DNA of 64,000 bases, taken from positions 35,001 to 99,000 of the forward strand of contig NW_026731811.1 of the NCBI RefSeq assembly GCF_028476545.1, in the 5' to 3' direction. Source of the stretch: Physella acuta (taxonomy: Eukaryota > Mollusca > Gastropoda > Physidae). Below the pieces are notes generated by a model. That model had not been told where the DNA came from, ran no database searches, and saw only the letters and a program-made list of their open reading frames with translations. A program made the position numbers and the translations under genes. The first letter of the stretch is position 1. The number at the start of each line of letters is the position of its first letter. Shown here piece after piece: positions 1 through 11,900 of the stretch.

Positions 1-58
<58 letters not shown>
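1..58. repeat. (TA)n microsatellite
   Basis: The window opens inside an uninterrupted run of TA dinucleotides that probably continues to the left. It has no coding meaning. Similar tracts lie at about 40.66, 40.92 and 63.05 kb. Confidence 0.95.
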
Positions 59-60
<2 letters not shown>

Positions 61-1826
61 CATATATATATTATCGCCCAGTCGGCAATTGTTTTAGCTC
101 AACATGTGCTAGTTATCATTTTGGTGGACAATTGACCACCCCCCCCCCCCTCTCTGAGCTGTACTTAACGAACACACATGCCTAATAATATGTGTGCCTG
201 TTTACATTTTGAGACGGGCCAACACATTACAAGACAAAATAAAAATCTAGTTGAATATAGCGATAGAGGTTGTTTTTATACAGTTATTTGGATAGCATGC
301 ATTCTTATATAGATCTAGAAAGAAGATCGTTTTCGTTATTCATTTCAGGGTGTCAATAAAAATGTGTTATTATAAACCTTTTCAGGTAAGTATTTTTGAT
401 GCTAAAACCATGTAATGTATGAATGAAAAATAAAAAGCATTTGAAAACTTTTCTTTAAAAAAATAAGACATTAAGATTAATTATATTTTCTAGCAGGCTT
501 GTATAAAGAAACAAAGTACTACTAACATTACCGACAACAATTATATACTCTTCTAGTTAATATTTTTTCTTTTGAAACCGCAATTACCGTTTCAAATAAA
601 CTGGTATTTTACTACATCTAGACTAGATCTAATTAGACCTACGGCCTGTTTATTAATTAAGACTTAGTCTAAGACTAATAGTTAATAGTTGATTGTGAAT
701 AATTTAATTTAATAACTGGATCAGAATAATTGTAATAGTACTAGAGTCTGACTGAAGTAACTAGAGTCTACTACTACTCATACGATACTCACTTTGAGCC
801 ATCCTTGTTGATCAGCTGTACATAAAAATATCTCACTGGTAAAAGAAAATCGGCATTCAAGCCAGGTCCCCATACTCTACTTTTTTTCACACTCACATCA
901 ATTGCAAAGCTAACGCTCACAACCAAAAATATAGACGATAGCGTCCGTGGCAACAACATACTCCTGTATCAGGAAACTATCGGCACACACAGCAGGCCCA
1001 CCCTTACAGTTGTGAATGGTAATCAATGTAAAACCTAGCACTAGGCTAGTCTCGCATCATTCATCTCTCGTGAACCGAAAAGTTTTTTTAATCTCAAGCC
1101 CAAGAGAAAGCAACCAATGAAACGACGGGCTAGCGAACTGCTTAATTTGCATGAAGCGCTGTTACATTAATTGTCTTGACACCCTCTCTGAAAAAAAATT
1201 GTTTTTATTATTTCTTTACAGCATACTTCTTATGTATAGGAGCTTGAGAAGAACATAATAATTCATTTTATTTCAAGACATAAAAGATGTATATTAATAG
1301 TATTATATCGTTTTAGTGTCAAATGCTTTAAAAAAAAACTTGTAAAATGCACTTCTCTTAGATCAGCGCGTCATGCGCAGACATTCTCGCATTTTACCGT
1401 TCTGAACGCCATTATCGTCTCCGAGAAAGTTGACGGGATTTTACGGATTTTCAGGTCATCAGATGAAAGTAAGAAACATATCCGATGTCTGGACTATCTT
1501 TAGCCCACCGTGAAGCATTCTGCTCATGTGCACGTGTATTTTACGTACTAAACATGGTAATGATTGTATTCTGAAACGTAGCTACCATATCAGCTCAGTT
1601 TTCGAGTACTGTCATGGCTGATCTAGATCTAAGTAGATTCTACGACACTGTTGAAAGGACATTCACAACTTGTTGTATAGTTGAGTAACAACGCCCACAA
1701 AACGTAAACAAAAACAATCGCGTTACTATAACTATAGTATACACACACTAAACACTTAGACCCTACATATACAGTATTTATCTGAAATCTTGAATGAAAT
1801 TTTTCATGTAGATGGCTTAGTTGATA

Positions 1827-1990
1827 GGTAATCTATCGTTTTAGGTGCGTAAAATCGCCCACGACTAGATCTAGTAATGTGAAAAACAGGTGACTCCTTA
1901 ACCTTAGGCTAAATAAATTTTAATAATTATTTCACATTTTGATGAGGATTTATCAAATTTATGTTTTGAAAAATACAAAAATGGGATGAT
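1827..1990 (-). mobile_element. Truncated copy of the 556-bp TIR element (MITE)
   Basis: It begins GGTAATCTATCGTTTTAGGT and continues through CGCCC..GACTAG..AGTAATGTGAAAAACAGGT and a segment ending near TTTGAAAAATACAAAAATG. The same order of blocks appears in reverse complement at 56.13-56.24 kb, inside the intact element at 55688-56243. The opposite terminus was not found, so this copy is truncated or interrupted, perhaps by the hairpin element just to its right. Confidence 0.6.
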
Positions 1991-2007
1991 TATTATAGAT
2001 ACCCTTG

Positions 2008-2217
2008 TCAGATAATGGAATCTTCTTTTAAAAAGGGGTGTTGGGTTGTTAGTAGTATTGTAATCTCGACTAATTTTATGGTTAGAAATTAGGGTTAGGC
2101 GTATGGTGGGGGTTAGGGTTAGGGACATTGAAAATAGCCAGCCATGTGTGTATTTAGTTAGGGGCCTAACTACCAGTAACCTAACATCCCTTTTTTAAAG
2201 AAGATTCCATTATCGGA
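2008..2217. mobile_element. Hairpin MITE with about 50-bp inverted arms
   Basis: The left arm (about 2008-2057, containing GATAATGGAATCTTCTTT) is matched by the reverse complement of the right arm (about 2168-2217, containing AAGAAGATTCCATTATC). The arms are roughly 85% identical over 50 bp and enclose about 110 bp that include GGGTTAGGGTTAGG repeats. There is no coding capacity, and no clear target duplication was seen. The superfamily is not recognised. Confidence 0.65.
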
Positions 2218-2836
2218 CACCGGTGTAAACATTCAGCCCCTGAACCAATATAGTAAGTCGAGACTTTCAGGCTAGCATTGAGCGCTCAACCAAGTTGCTT
2301 TGTCTGATCAAATAAAAAGTAGTCTACTGGTAGAATTTTAAACGACTTCTAGGGCCTGACTGTAGTCTAAAGTAAATTTTTGTAAAAAATTATGACTCAG
2401 CTCAGTTGGAACACAATACTACTAGATTACAGTTTCTTACAGTGTTCAACCTCTTATTATGATATGACAAGCAGGTAAGCTGGTATAATGATAGATCTTT
2501 TAAAAGTAAAAAGTATTACAAATTTGAAAGCAGCTTTTGCCTTATTGTTAAGAATTTAAATTAGGTTGTAGATCCATATCTGTCAGCAGCAAAATAAATC
2601 AATTAGACAGTATCATTTATAAGTTAATTTTTTCCTACATAAAATAATAGTACCAAAAAATATTGCGGAAAATATCAACCATAAGAGAACACACACACAA
2701 AATTTTTGTAAGCAATTTATCAGCTTAGACTCATGTTTAGGGTCATGTTATTTTCCTGCTAACAAGTATTACCATTTCAATTAGGTAAAGCGCTAAAGAA
2801 GTGAAGTTTTATTACATTTGTAACTGAATGATACTA

Positions 2837-3211
2837 TCTATATATATATAATTCTCTTCTGGGAGACGCTAGAAAACAAGCTGTAAGCGCGCTTCCTACC
2901 ACCCCCACCCCTACATGGTCTGGTGAGCTGTGGTTCACTCTAAATGTTTACAAGCAGAGGCGGGTTTAGTGATGACTATTAAGGGCAGATAATTTAGTTT
3001 GAAACGATTTTAAACGTAGGGGGAGGGGGGGGGGGGTAACTAAGTGGAGTTTACTGTAATGGATGGGGGGGGGGGGGGGGTATCGTCCTTAACGAGCTAC
3101 TTATAGTGTTTTAAAGAAATATTTTCAGTGGCAGCGTTGGTACTGTCGAATTCACAAATTATGAATTACTGAAAAGTAGAAAAAACAACAACTAAATAGC
3201 GGCGTATGATA
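2837..3211 (+). mobile_element. Non-autonomous Helitron-like element, copy 1
   Basis: It starts after an A with TCTATATATATATAATTCTC and shares colinear blocks with the copy at 47581-47981 (GGGCAGATAATTTAGTTTGA, CAGTGGCAGC, TGAATTACTGAAAAGTAG, AAATAGCGGCGTATGAT). The 3' hairpin and terminal CTRR are diverged or lost after about 3211. It has no ORF. Assignment to Helitrons rests on the 5' TC after A and on the 3' end of the better-preserved relatives. Confidence 0.6.
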
Positions 3212-3584
3212 TGCATGATAGAGCACTTTATAATAAGCCTTTTAAGTTTGACTTAGGTTAAGGTACATGATTATGTAGTGTTTCATCTTACACACTCTCA
3301 ATAGTCATACCATTAACCAGTTGGTAAGTGTGCCATGTAAAACATGATTACAATAAGAAGAAACAACATCAAGAACTTAAATAAATATTTTAATTTTTCA
3401 AAAACTATACTGCTAGCTGGAGACTATCATTTATTGCACAATTGAAACTATTCAACAAACCTGATTTGAAAACATTTAATTATTTTGTACTGTTATATCC
3501 TAGAAAGTGCAACTACTGATTCCCTAAACTCATGCAATAAATGGAAGTGTGGTTTGTAGTGTAAATTCTTTTCTCAACTTCAGG

Positions 3585-6500
3585 ATGTCTGGGCAAGACA
3601 GCGAAGCAGTAGACTTTGGTGGGACCACTGTGTCGATAGATGCATCCATGGTTACTGGTCTTGCAAATGTGACAGATGTTCATGTGGATGGGACTTCTGC
3701 CATGATTCAAGGTAACAATTTTGTGCTGTTTTTGTTGGGGTTTATAAAGTTATTAAAGAAATATTTCTGTTGTGAAAATAGTTACTATTTTTATAATCTG
3801 CCTTTTCACCAATTAAAACATTTACCAGCAAATGTTGGATCTCTCTAATGATATGTATAAATAAACTTCAATTCGAATAATAATTACTCCATTTTGATGA
3901 TATTTTAAAATGTAGACAGTTTATTATCACCATAACTGATCAGGGAAATATATTAAGTTAGCATTGAATAGCTTTTAAATCGATGTAAATATAAATATGT
4001 AACTGCATTGATCTACATGAAATCAAACTTGTTACCTCTCTTTTGTATTTTATTATTTATATCCTACAATGAATATTAAAAGACATCTCCCTCTACTTTG
4101 CTTTTAATGGTTTTAGATTATAAAATACCATGGTTAAGTGCTTTTAGCAAAGTGCTTTCATTTTCAATAGAAAACTGTGGGGAGCCTGAGAGAAAAAGGA
4201 TGAGGCTAGACAGTGATGGTGACATTGATTTCAATCTTGACCATTCCTGCAAGGTATGTGTTTGTTTTTTTTATAATTCATTTAGTTGTAGTTCAAAATC
4301 TGTTGTTTTAAAAGTTACTTGAGCAAGTGTTTTTACTACCTGGTTCAATGAGAATTTATACTTTCATAACATGCATATTTTTATTTTTCAGCAAATTCTT
4401 TTCAATATCAACAAAGCTATTTGTTTACGATTGGACAACATGGATGCTAAGATAGATCATCTTTCAAACAGGACAAGATCACTGGAGGACAAAATGGACC
4501 AAATTATCAGCTGGTCAAGGTCTGTCAATGCCAGCAGTGGACTAGCAACCTCTGCCTCACGGAAAGGGTATTGTTTGTTCACACAAGCAATTAGTCTTGT
4601 GAAGTTTGTCAGTCAGAACAGAGTTAACCCTTTATGGACCCATGTACTTGACAGTTGCATGCAACAATTTACTTGTACTGATTGAAATTCTACATTTAGA
4701 CCCTTCTCATTATTTCTTTAAGTTTAAGGATTAGTTTGCTGTGGAAATTACATTTTAAGTTGAAATATAGTTTAACTACACAATTTTTGGTAATCTTATT
4801 TTCATTTATTTGAAAAAGTTTTTTAAAAACTAATTTGAAGCAAATACTAAGAACATTTCCAAATAAATTGGTGTTTTTGATAAATGACAGCTCCTGCATT
4901 AAATTATATGTATTTATATCTTTAATAATTTTCTTTTAACTTGTTCTTATTTTGAAGTTATTTTTAAGTGTTTTTTTTAAAGAAAAAGAATAAACTTGTT
5001 TAAAAAAGAATTGGCCCCATGTTACAAAAATGGTTGAACTGTAAAGGGTTAACTGAAGTTCATTGGTTTGTTTAAGTTAAAGCTTATGCAAACTGAAGTA
5101 GCTGACTGTACAAGGTTTCCAGTATTCAGCTGAGACTAAACTTTCTTGAATCAACCGTTTTTCCTTCTGTTCATTTTGTGAACTTTTTACACCACACAGT
5201 TTTTTAACCTTTGTGAAGAATGTGCAGTATTGTTACTGTTTTTAAGTTAAATCTATGTTATATTTGGAGCCTTCTTGCGTTATTGCTATTAAGCTATTAT
5301 TCTTTTGTGACAATTATTAATTATTTCAAATAATTCTTTTAAATAATAAACAGTTAAATAAGTAGTTCATAAGTAGTGCAAGCAGGAATAGATGTGAAAT
5401 TTGCTTGTTTTCTTTATGTAGAAGTTAAATTGTATGACATTTAGAATTGAGATGTATTAACATTTCTATTTAATATTAATTATATCATTTGAATACTCCA
5501 GTTTTATTAGTAATAGAATAGTTTGTCAAACTATTGTGACTTCAATAAATATTGTAAACTTTTTTTAATGTTGGGTCTTTTTGTCAACAGAGCTGTGATT
5601 GTTGGACTGCCACAAACAAAAACAGAACCAGGTATGTATACACTCATTTACCTTTATAGTTGTCATTGATTTGAATTTGTAGTACATTTCTCATTCATTG
5701 AGCAATTTTATGTATTTACATTATATCACTCAGTTACTTATGTTACTTACAAAATATTTTATACTTTTGTTAATTTCAGGAGAAATCAATTCCATGGATA
5801 ATTCTATATCTAATCTTGGTCCAAATGTAACTTTAATTACATTAAATACAGAAGGTAAGTTTCATTTTGCTTGCTTGATACAAATGTATCCAATATGATA
5901 CTTTAGTAGTAGTTTGCTTTAGCAATTTACACTTACCATCAACATAATATTAGAGTTTTGACTCAGCTGTTAGCACCTCAAAAGAACTGAATAGCTACTG
6001 AACTTGTTTTAGCATTGTAACCTAAGATACAGATTAATTGAAATGTCTTTTGTGATTGTACACCTTGCATGTAATTAGTTAACACTTGAATTGACTTTCT
6101 TAACCATTGCAGAGGATTTTCCAAATGGCACATGGTTGGGTGATGAGCACAACCCTGAAATGAGAGTTAGAGTGCCCATAACCCCAAGGTATTTTTACTG
6201 TTGTCTCATTGAGGCTAGCTATTTGTTTCAACTCATTTCTTAATTAATATTCTGTGGATTAATGAAATAGAGATATTTATTTTATTCATGTTTAAAGTTG
6301 AAAATAGCCTTATGTAAACTTTATAAATTATTTAAAATCCTGTTATTTATTAGTATTTTGTCATTCGTTGCTAGTAAATATTGTAACTTTCTGCATTAAC
6401 CATAATTACTATTTAGTAATTTAAACATGTTATTTCTTTTCAGTGATCTTTTACATGTACACTCTAACTGTCGGACAGCAGAAAAAATGGCTTTAACTCT

Positions 6501-7665
6501 TCTAGACTACTTATTTGATAGAGATACACAGGCAGCATCAAATCTGTCTGGTCAAGGGAAACATGGCAAAAAACAATTAGATCCTCTAATGATTTATGGC
6601 ATTAGATGTAAGCATTATGACTAATTCCATTAAAATAAAGTTTAATTTAATTTTGGTAAAATAATTTACTGATCACCACAACAAACTTTTTTTTCAGGTC
6701 ATCTTATACATAAATTTGGTATAGCAGAAAATGATTGGCACAGAATTAAACAAAATATAGATTCAAAATGCAGAACAGCCTGGCGACGAAGACAGAGGGG
6801 TATGCCACTAACTGTAAAAGCTTTTAGAGGAAAAGCCCCACCTTCGTATGTTAATATAGGCAATCATATAGGTGACTTAAGTGGTGGCAGTGATGATGAT
6901 TCCCTTAGTCAAGAAGATGGAGAGTTACATATTCATCAGGTAATATTATTTTTATTTCATTAAAGTACTTTTTAGCATTAACCTGGCTGTATAACTAGTT
7001 ATTTTTTTTAACTAACTAGTATTTGAATAAATGCTAGAAAGTATAGAATTATATACATAGACAAACATTGAATGTTGGCTAGCTTTTATAATATATTTAT
7101 CTACTTAGCAGGCAACAGAAGCTGATATTCAAGCTGCTTTAGCTATGCAAGGAGAAGGTCTTCCAACTGGTGAAATTCAAATACTGCATGCTACTCCAGA
7201 ACAAATATCACAGCTCCAGCATGCTCAACACATTCAGATATTGTCTGGAGATCAAGTTATAGGGGTAAGCCGTGTTTTGTGACATTCGATTTTCTTTGTT
7301 GCCATTTGGAGACAAAATGCAGTTATGTGATAAACATAAAAATCTTAACACACACACCCCAAAAAAAAAATTTCTGTTTAATAAAGAGAGCTATAGGGTT
7401 TACTGAGGATACTTTAAGCATGACTAACTATACCCTGTTTAAAAGTATGAAAAGATAAATTAATAAATTACAAAAAAAAAAATTAAATTGCTAATTGTAA
7501 CATTCTTGTCACTATGCACCTTCGTTCCTCTTACAGCAAATTCAGCATGCAGACATATTAGGCGATGGTATTCAAGTAGCAACAATGACAACAGATGCAG
7601 GCGAAGTCTTACACATACAACAAAATGTCTCTGGAGCTGGTGGGGAAACGGATGTGTCCCAATGA
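3585..7665 (+). CDS. BANP: BANP (BEN-domain nuclear matrix/transcription protein)
   Basis: Orthologue of BANP/SMAR1/BEND1, a nuclear BEN-domain protein; in vertebrates it binds TCTCGCGAGA elements at CpG promoters and activates essential genes (family knowledge). Ten coding exons: 3585-3711, 4171-4253, 4392-4567, 5591-5631, 5780-5854, 6113-6188, 6444-6607, 6698-6939, 7112-7264 and 7537-7665, giving 421 codons in phase. Residues 1-43 start MSGQDSEAVDFGGTT. A basic stretch ERKRMRLDSDGD is followed by a coiled coil (about 72-125, NKAICLRLDNMDAKIDHLSN). The BEN domain (about 200-305) holds MALTLLDYLFDR, DPLMIYGIRCHLIHKFGI and the basic WRRRQRG. The tail is Gln/Ala rich and ends in GGETDVSQ. The ATG lies one base after an acceptor, so the 5' UTR has an upstream exon. 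Alternative use of the CAG at 7109-7111 would add one Gln. Confidence 0.93.
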
Positions 7666-8990
7666 CAATTAGCCCTGCCTTGAGAGGCAGCTGTTGAAAT
7701 ATTCATGATGTAAATATGGTATTGTTGTATGCTGTTGAGTTGGAAAATGGCTGTTTAAATTACAAGTTAAAAGTTGATGGATGAATGTTGAAGTATTGAA
7801 GTTCCTGTAAATGTTAAAAATTCCATTCAAATCCTGCCATTTATCTCATATTGATCAAATCTGAAAATTGTTCAATTCATTTTAACAATTTAAAATGTTA
7901 ATTTTACCAAATGCAGTGTGCCAATGCTTGGGTGTTTTTTAAACTAGTAACACATACCTAATGTATGTCCATTTCAGATTATTGTTTTTAAATTGTTGAT
8001 ATATATAAATATTATTTATGCTGTGTTAAATACATTTTTGGTATTCACAGTATTACTTTGTTGTTTTTTTATTTTATTTTTTGTGAGTAATGTCTTATAA
8101 TTAACTTAAAGCAATCAAACACACATTTACATATACCTAAAATTATTTTAATTACATTACTAATAAAGTATACTTAAAATTAATATGTTCACCTCAAATG
8201 AACAGCTCAGCATTTCTGGCCAGTACAGAATTATACATCATGTAACTACATACCGGCAACTTCAGTATCATATCAACTTCAGGTCCTCATTCATACTGAA
8301 ACATTTCTATAATGTTACAATCACTATGTTACTAATGCAAATACTATAAGACAGGCTTTTAATGTCAACCGGCCTTAAATAATGTGAAAGTAAAAAATTT
8401 ACATGTACTTTTTCTTTTTGTCAGGAAGTGAGATATAAAACTGAAAATTCATGGGTTTTTATCATATCAATTTAAAGATTTTTAAAAAGAATTTAATTAG
8501 GAAAAAAAAAGGCAGCACTGTGGCAAATAATGACAACCTTTCAACAAATAAAGATAACTAGCCTAACATCGTAGATTACTTAAAATTGATATCACAGAAT
8601 ATTCCTAGTCAAAGGGAGCTAATAAGGGGAAAATAAATTGCTGTCTTATTTTACAGTAGCTCTCCCTGCGTTTCCTATTTTATCAATGGATATGAACGTC
8701 AGTGCGGAAGTGATGTGAAATATTTCTAGTAATCGAGTATAGCAATTACCCCAATAATTGTAAGTTTAATAGCTCTAAACTTTAATACAAATCAAACTAG
8801 TAAAATTATGCTTTTAAATCAAATTACATTTTACTTAACATAATTAATTTTTTTGATAAAATGAATACTTTATAAATCGAATTAGTAATCTATACTGGAA
8901 CGTTAATTTTGAACCAAGTAATCGAACTTGCAAGTACAAATAATTAAAATCTTAAGTATTACTACCGGTGTGTTTATAATCACCGTCAAA
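7666..8990. other. BANP 3' UTR and syntrophin upstream region
   Basis: AT-rich DNA without a supported ORF. A candidate poly(A) signal AATAAA lies at about 8162-8167, some 500 bp after the BANP stop. The last few hundred bases before 8991 should hold the syntrophin promoter and 5' UTR; no TATA box is evident. The two genes are in the same orientation. Confidence 0.5.
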
Positions 8991-11900
8991 ATGGCTAACG
9001 GAATGCCGCGAGCTGGTGCTTTTGAAGTATTTATTCGCCAGCAATGGTGTCCTGTAAGTGTCACTCTGAATGAAGAATCAATTACACTAACTCTTACTGA
9101 AAATCCCGATCAAGCGGCAGCAGCTAATGGTTCCGTTGACGCTGGCCACGGACTAACTAATGGCAATGCTGATTTACCCGAATCCATCACTGGACAAAAA
9201 CGTTATGTCAAGGTATGGCCAAGTTACATTTACAAGATTCTAAGTACTGATAGATCTAGATCTAGATCTAGATTCTAGTTAAAGATCGATTTTCTAGCTA
9301 GATTTAGAATTTGACTATAGCATAAAAAAATAAACCACCCTTGACCTTTTGAGTCTTGAGTCCTTTTGATTTTGGCTTTTTCTTCTTGGTAAAAAAATTA
9401 TTTTCTTACTAAAATAACTTATCTTAAGTAGATTCTAGACTTCTTAGATCTATTTAGCCTAGTATTTATTATTATAAATAACTACTAGAGTCTAGATCTA
9501 GATTCTAGATCTAGTCTTCTAAGTAAAATCTGTTTTTAATTAATTTGTATGAACCATTCTATTGATTCTAATAATTCTTTAAATAATCTTTTGATTCATT
9601 CCATTTTGTTTAGATCTAAAAATCTAGATATAGACTTCTAGATCTAGATCTAGAATCTAGTATAGAATGATCAAATGTAAACTTGAGTCTCTATTTTGAT
9701 TTGTTGGTTACGGTTAGGCCTACTGGAATGAATGGGCCTAATGATTAGCCAGACAACGGGAACATTTTGCAATGTTACAATATTGTTGTTACTAGAGGTC
9801 TAGAACTAGATATATTAAAGCATGTTGTAAGGAGGATGATAATATTAATAATTAATATTGATAGAACTATTTTGGATAAATTTGGAAATATAATTCAGTT
9901 TTTGTAGGCTAAATAAACTTAAAATATCAATATCTTGATTCTTTTCAGTGGTCAATTGTTTCAACATAAATTGACTTTTGGGAAAGGGTATCAGTGTACA
10001 TATTTTAAAGATATTTTAAATTCATTTTTAAAATAGCTGTTTACAATTTTTAGGTCATTAAAGAAGAGCAACATGGTCTTGGCATAAGCATCAAAGGTGG
10101 AAAAGAAAATCGCATGCCCATTCTTATTTCTAAAATTTTCAAAAACATGGCAGCAGATAAAACAGAAAAGCTATATGTTGGTGATGCCATTTTATCAGTA
10201 AACGGTGAAGACTTAAGGGATGCCACCCATGATGATGCTGTCAAAGCTTTAAAGAAGGCTGGAAGAGTGGTAGAAATGGAAGGTGTGTAAAGTTATTATA
10301 TTCCTTGCCTTTTTTTTTTTCTAATTTTTTATATAATTTTTTTTTCTTAAAACCACATTTCATGATAATGCTGGTTTGTAATTTTTAAAATTTCACTTCA
10401 CTTTCAAAATATGTATTTGCAGTAAAATACCTCAGAGAAGTGACACCATATTTTCGTAAGTCCTCCCCACTGAATGAATTAGGATGGGGTACTCAGGACT
10501 CAGCACAGAAAGAAGTGGCCAAAGCCAGCTGGTCAGAAACAAAAACCCTGCCTTTAAAGATGTGCTATTTGTGTAGAAATCTGACAGTGCCTGATTCAGA
10601 CAAGAGAACTCTAGAATTGCATTCACCTGATAGCAAGGGTGTCTGTACCCTTCGCTTCCCAGACCCAGCTACAGCTTCTGATTGGTTTAATGCCATCCAT
10701 TCAAATGTAATGATGCTTACGAAACAGGCTATTGAAGATGCGAATGAGATGTTGAGGTCAGCCCCTAACCAGCATGAGATACGTCACATGGGCTGGTTGT
10801 CTGAGCAAGTAAGTTTTTTTTTGTTAACTTGCCTCAAAAACCAGCTGTGGCCAAGCTGTATTTGAGAGATTAAAAAATTAACATTTTATGTTGAATTTCA
10901 TTTTTTTAAATCTATTTTGCAATTTGTAACCCACTTTTACTGATTCATTATGATTTTCATTTGATTTTTTTTCCTTTAAAAATTAGTATTATTTCTTCAG
11001 CTAGCTAGCTTGATTTGTGAAAAACATTATTTTAAAATTGTTTGCATGTTTAAAAGTTAAATGGAAAATAACTGTGACTTTGCTAACTTGCAGCTTACTG
11101 GAGAACAGGGGACACCAATATGGAAACCAGTTTTTATGGCCCTAACAGATAAAGATATTTTACTCTATGACACAGCACCGTGGAGTAAAGAAGAATGGGC
11201 CACACCATTTCAGTCACACCCCTTGTTGGCTACCAGGTTAGTAAAGTTTATTTCTTCTGTTTGATATTGATAAATAGCATTACAATTTGAAGAGTAAGGC
11301 CATTTTTATTTAAAACTAGAATTTATTTAGAAAATAGATCATATACAACGACTGATCGTTTGAAAGAATTCACTGATTCCTGATAATTGGTGTTGATATT
11401 ATTTAATTTTGAGGTTTAAAAAACTCTTTAATTTTTCTAATAAACTAGATGGTTTTGTTTATCAGGAAGTAGATATGGCTACTCTGTAGCCTACTCCTAA
11501 TGTAATTCACAATTATGTTTGGTTGACCCATGTTTTCACCCCATTTTCAGGCTAGTTCATTGTGGTAAACAAAGCAGTCAGATGACAGGAGCCGATGTCA
11601 TGTCTTTTGGCACGCGCTCAGGCTCACGCAATGGGGTTGAAGTTCATATCTTCAGAGTTGAAACACAACGCGATCTAGCCTTCTGGTCCCGTGCCTTGGT
11701 GCAAGGTTCACATGGTGCTGCTATTATAACTAAACAAGTCTCTTGTTGTGAGTGTTAAGATTGTTACATATAAGTATTTACGTAGATTTAGAGTAGCGTC
11801 CCTTTTGTTTACATGTTTTCATTAACCTTCAATCTATAGTCTATTTTGTAGCATAGGAACGATTGGGAGTGAAGTGACATATAGCATAGAAAACTTAGAT

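Larger units (their letters stand above)
59..3583. other. Repeat-rich region upstream of BANP, no protein gene seen
   Basis: About 3.5 kb without a convincing reading frame. It contains poly-C/G runs (about 140, 3010 and 3065), an inverted-repeat MITE, a fragment of the family found intact at 55.69-56.24 kb, and a Helitron-like copy, each listed separately. The stretch around 1365-1465 is less AT-rich, carries several CpGs, and ends near a donor-like AAA/gtaaga. Because the BANP start codon lies just after an acceptor, an untranslated first exon must exist upstream and this stretch is a candidate. That last point is inference only. Confidence 0.5.

Noticed and set aside
8928-8990. Upstream in-frame ATG as syntrophin start
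   Set aside because: The extra residues (MQVQIIKILSITTGVFIITV) are hydrophobic and unlike any syntrophin N-terminus; the ATG at 8991 has better context.
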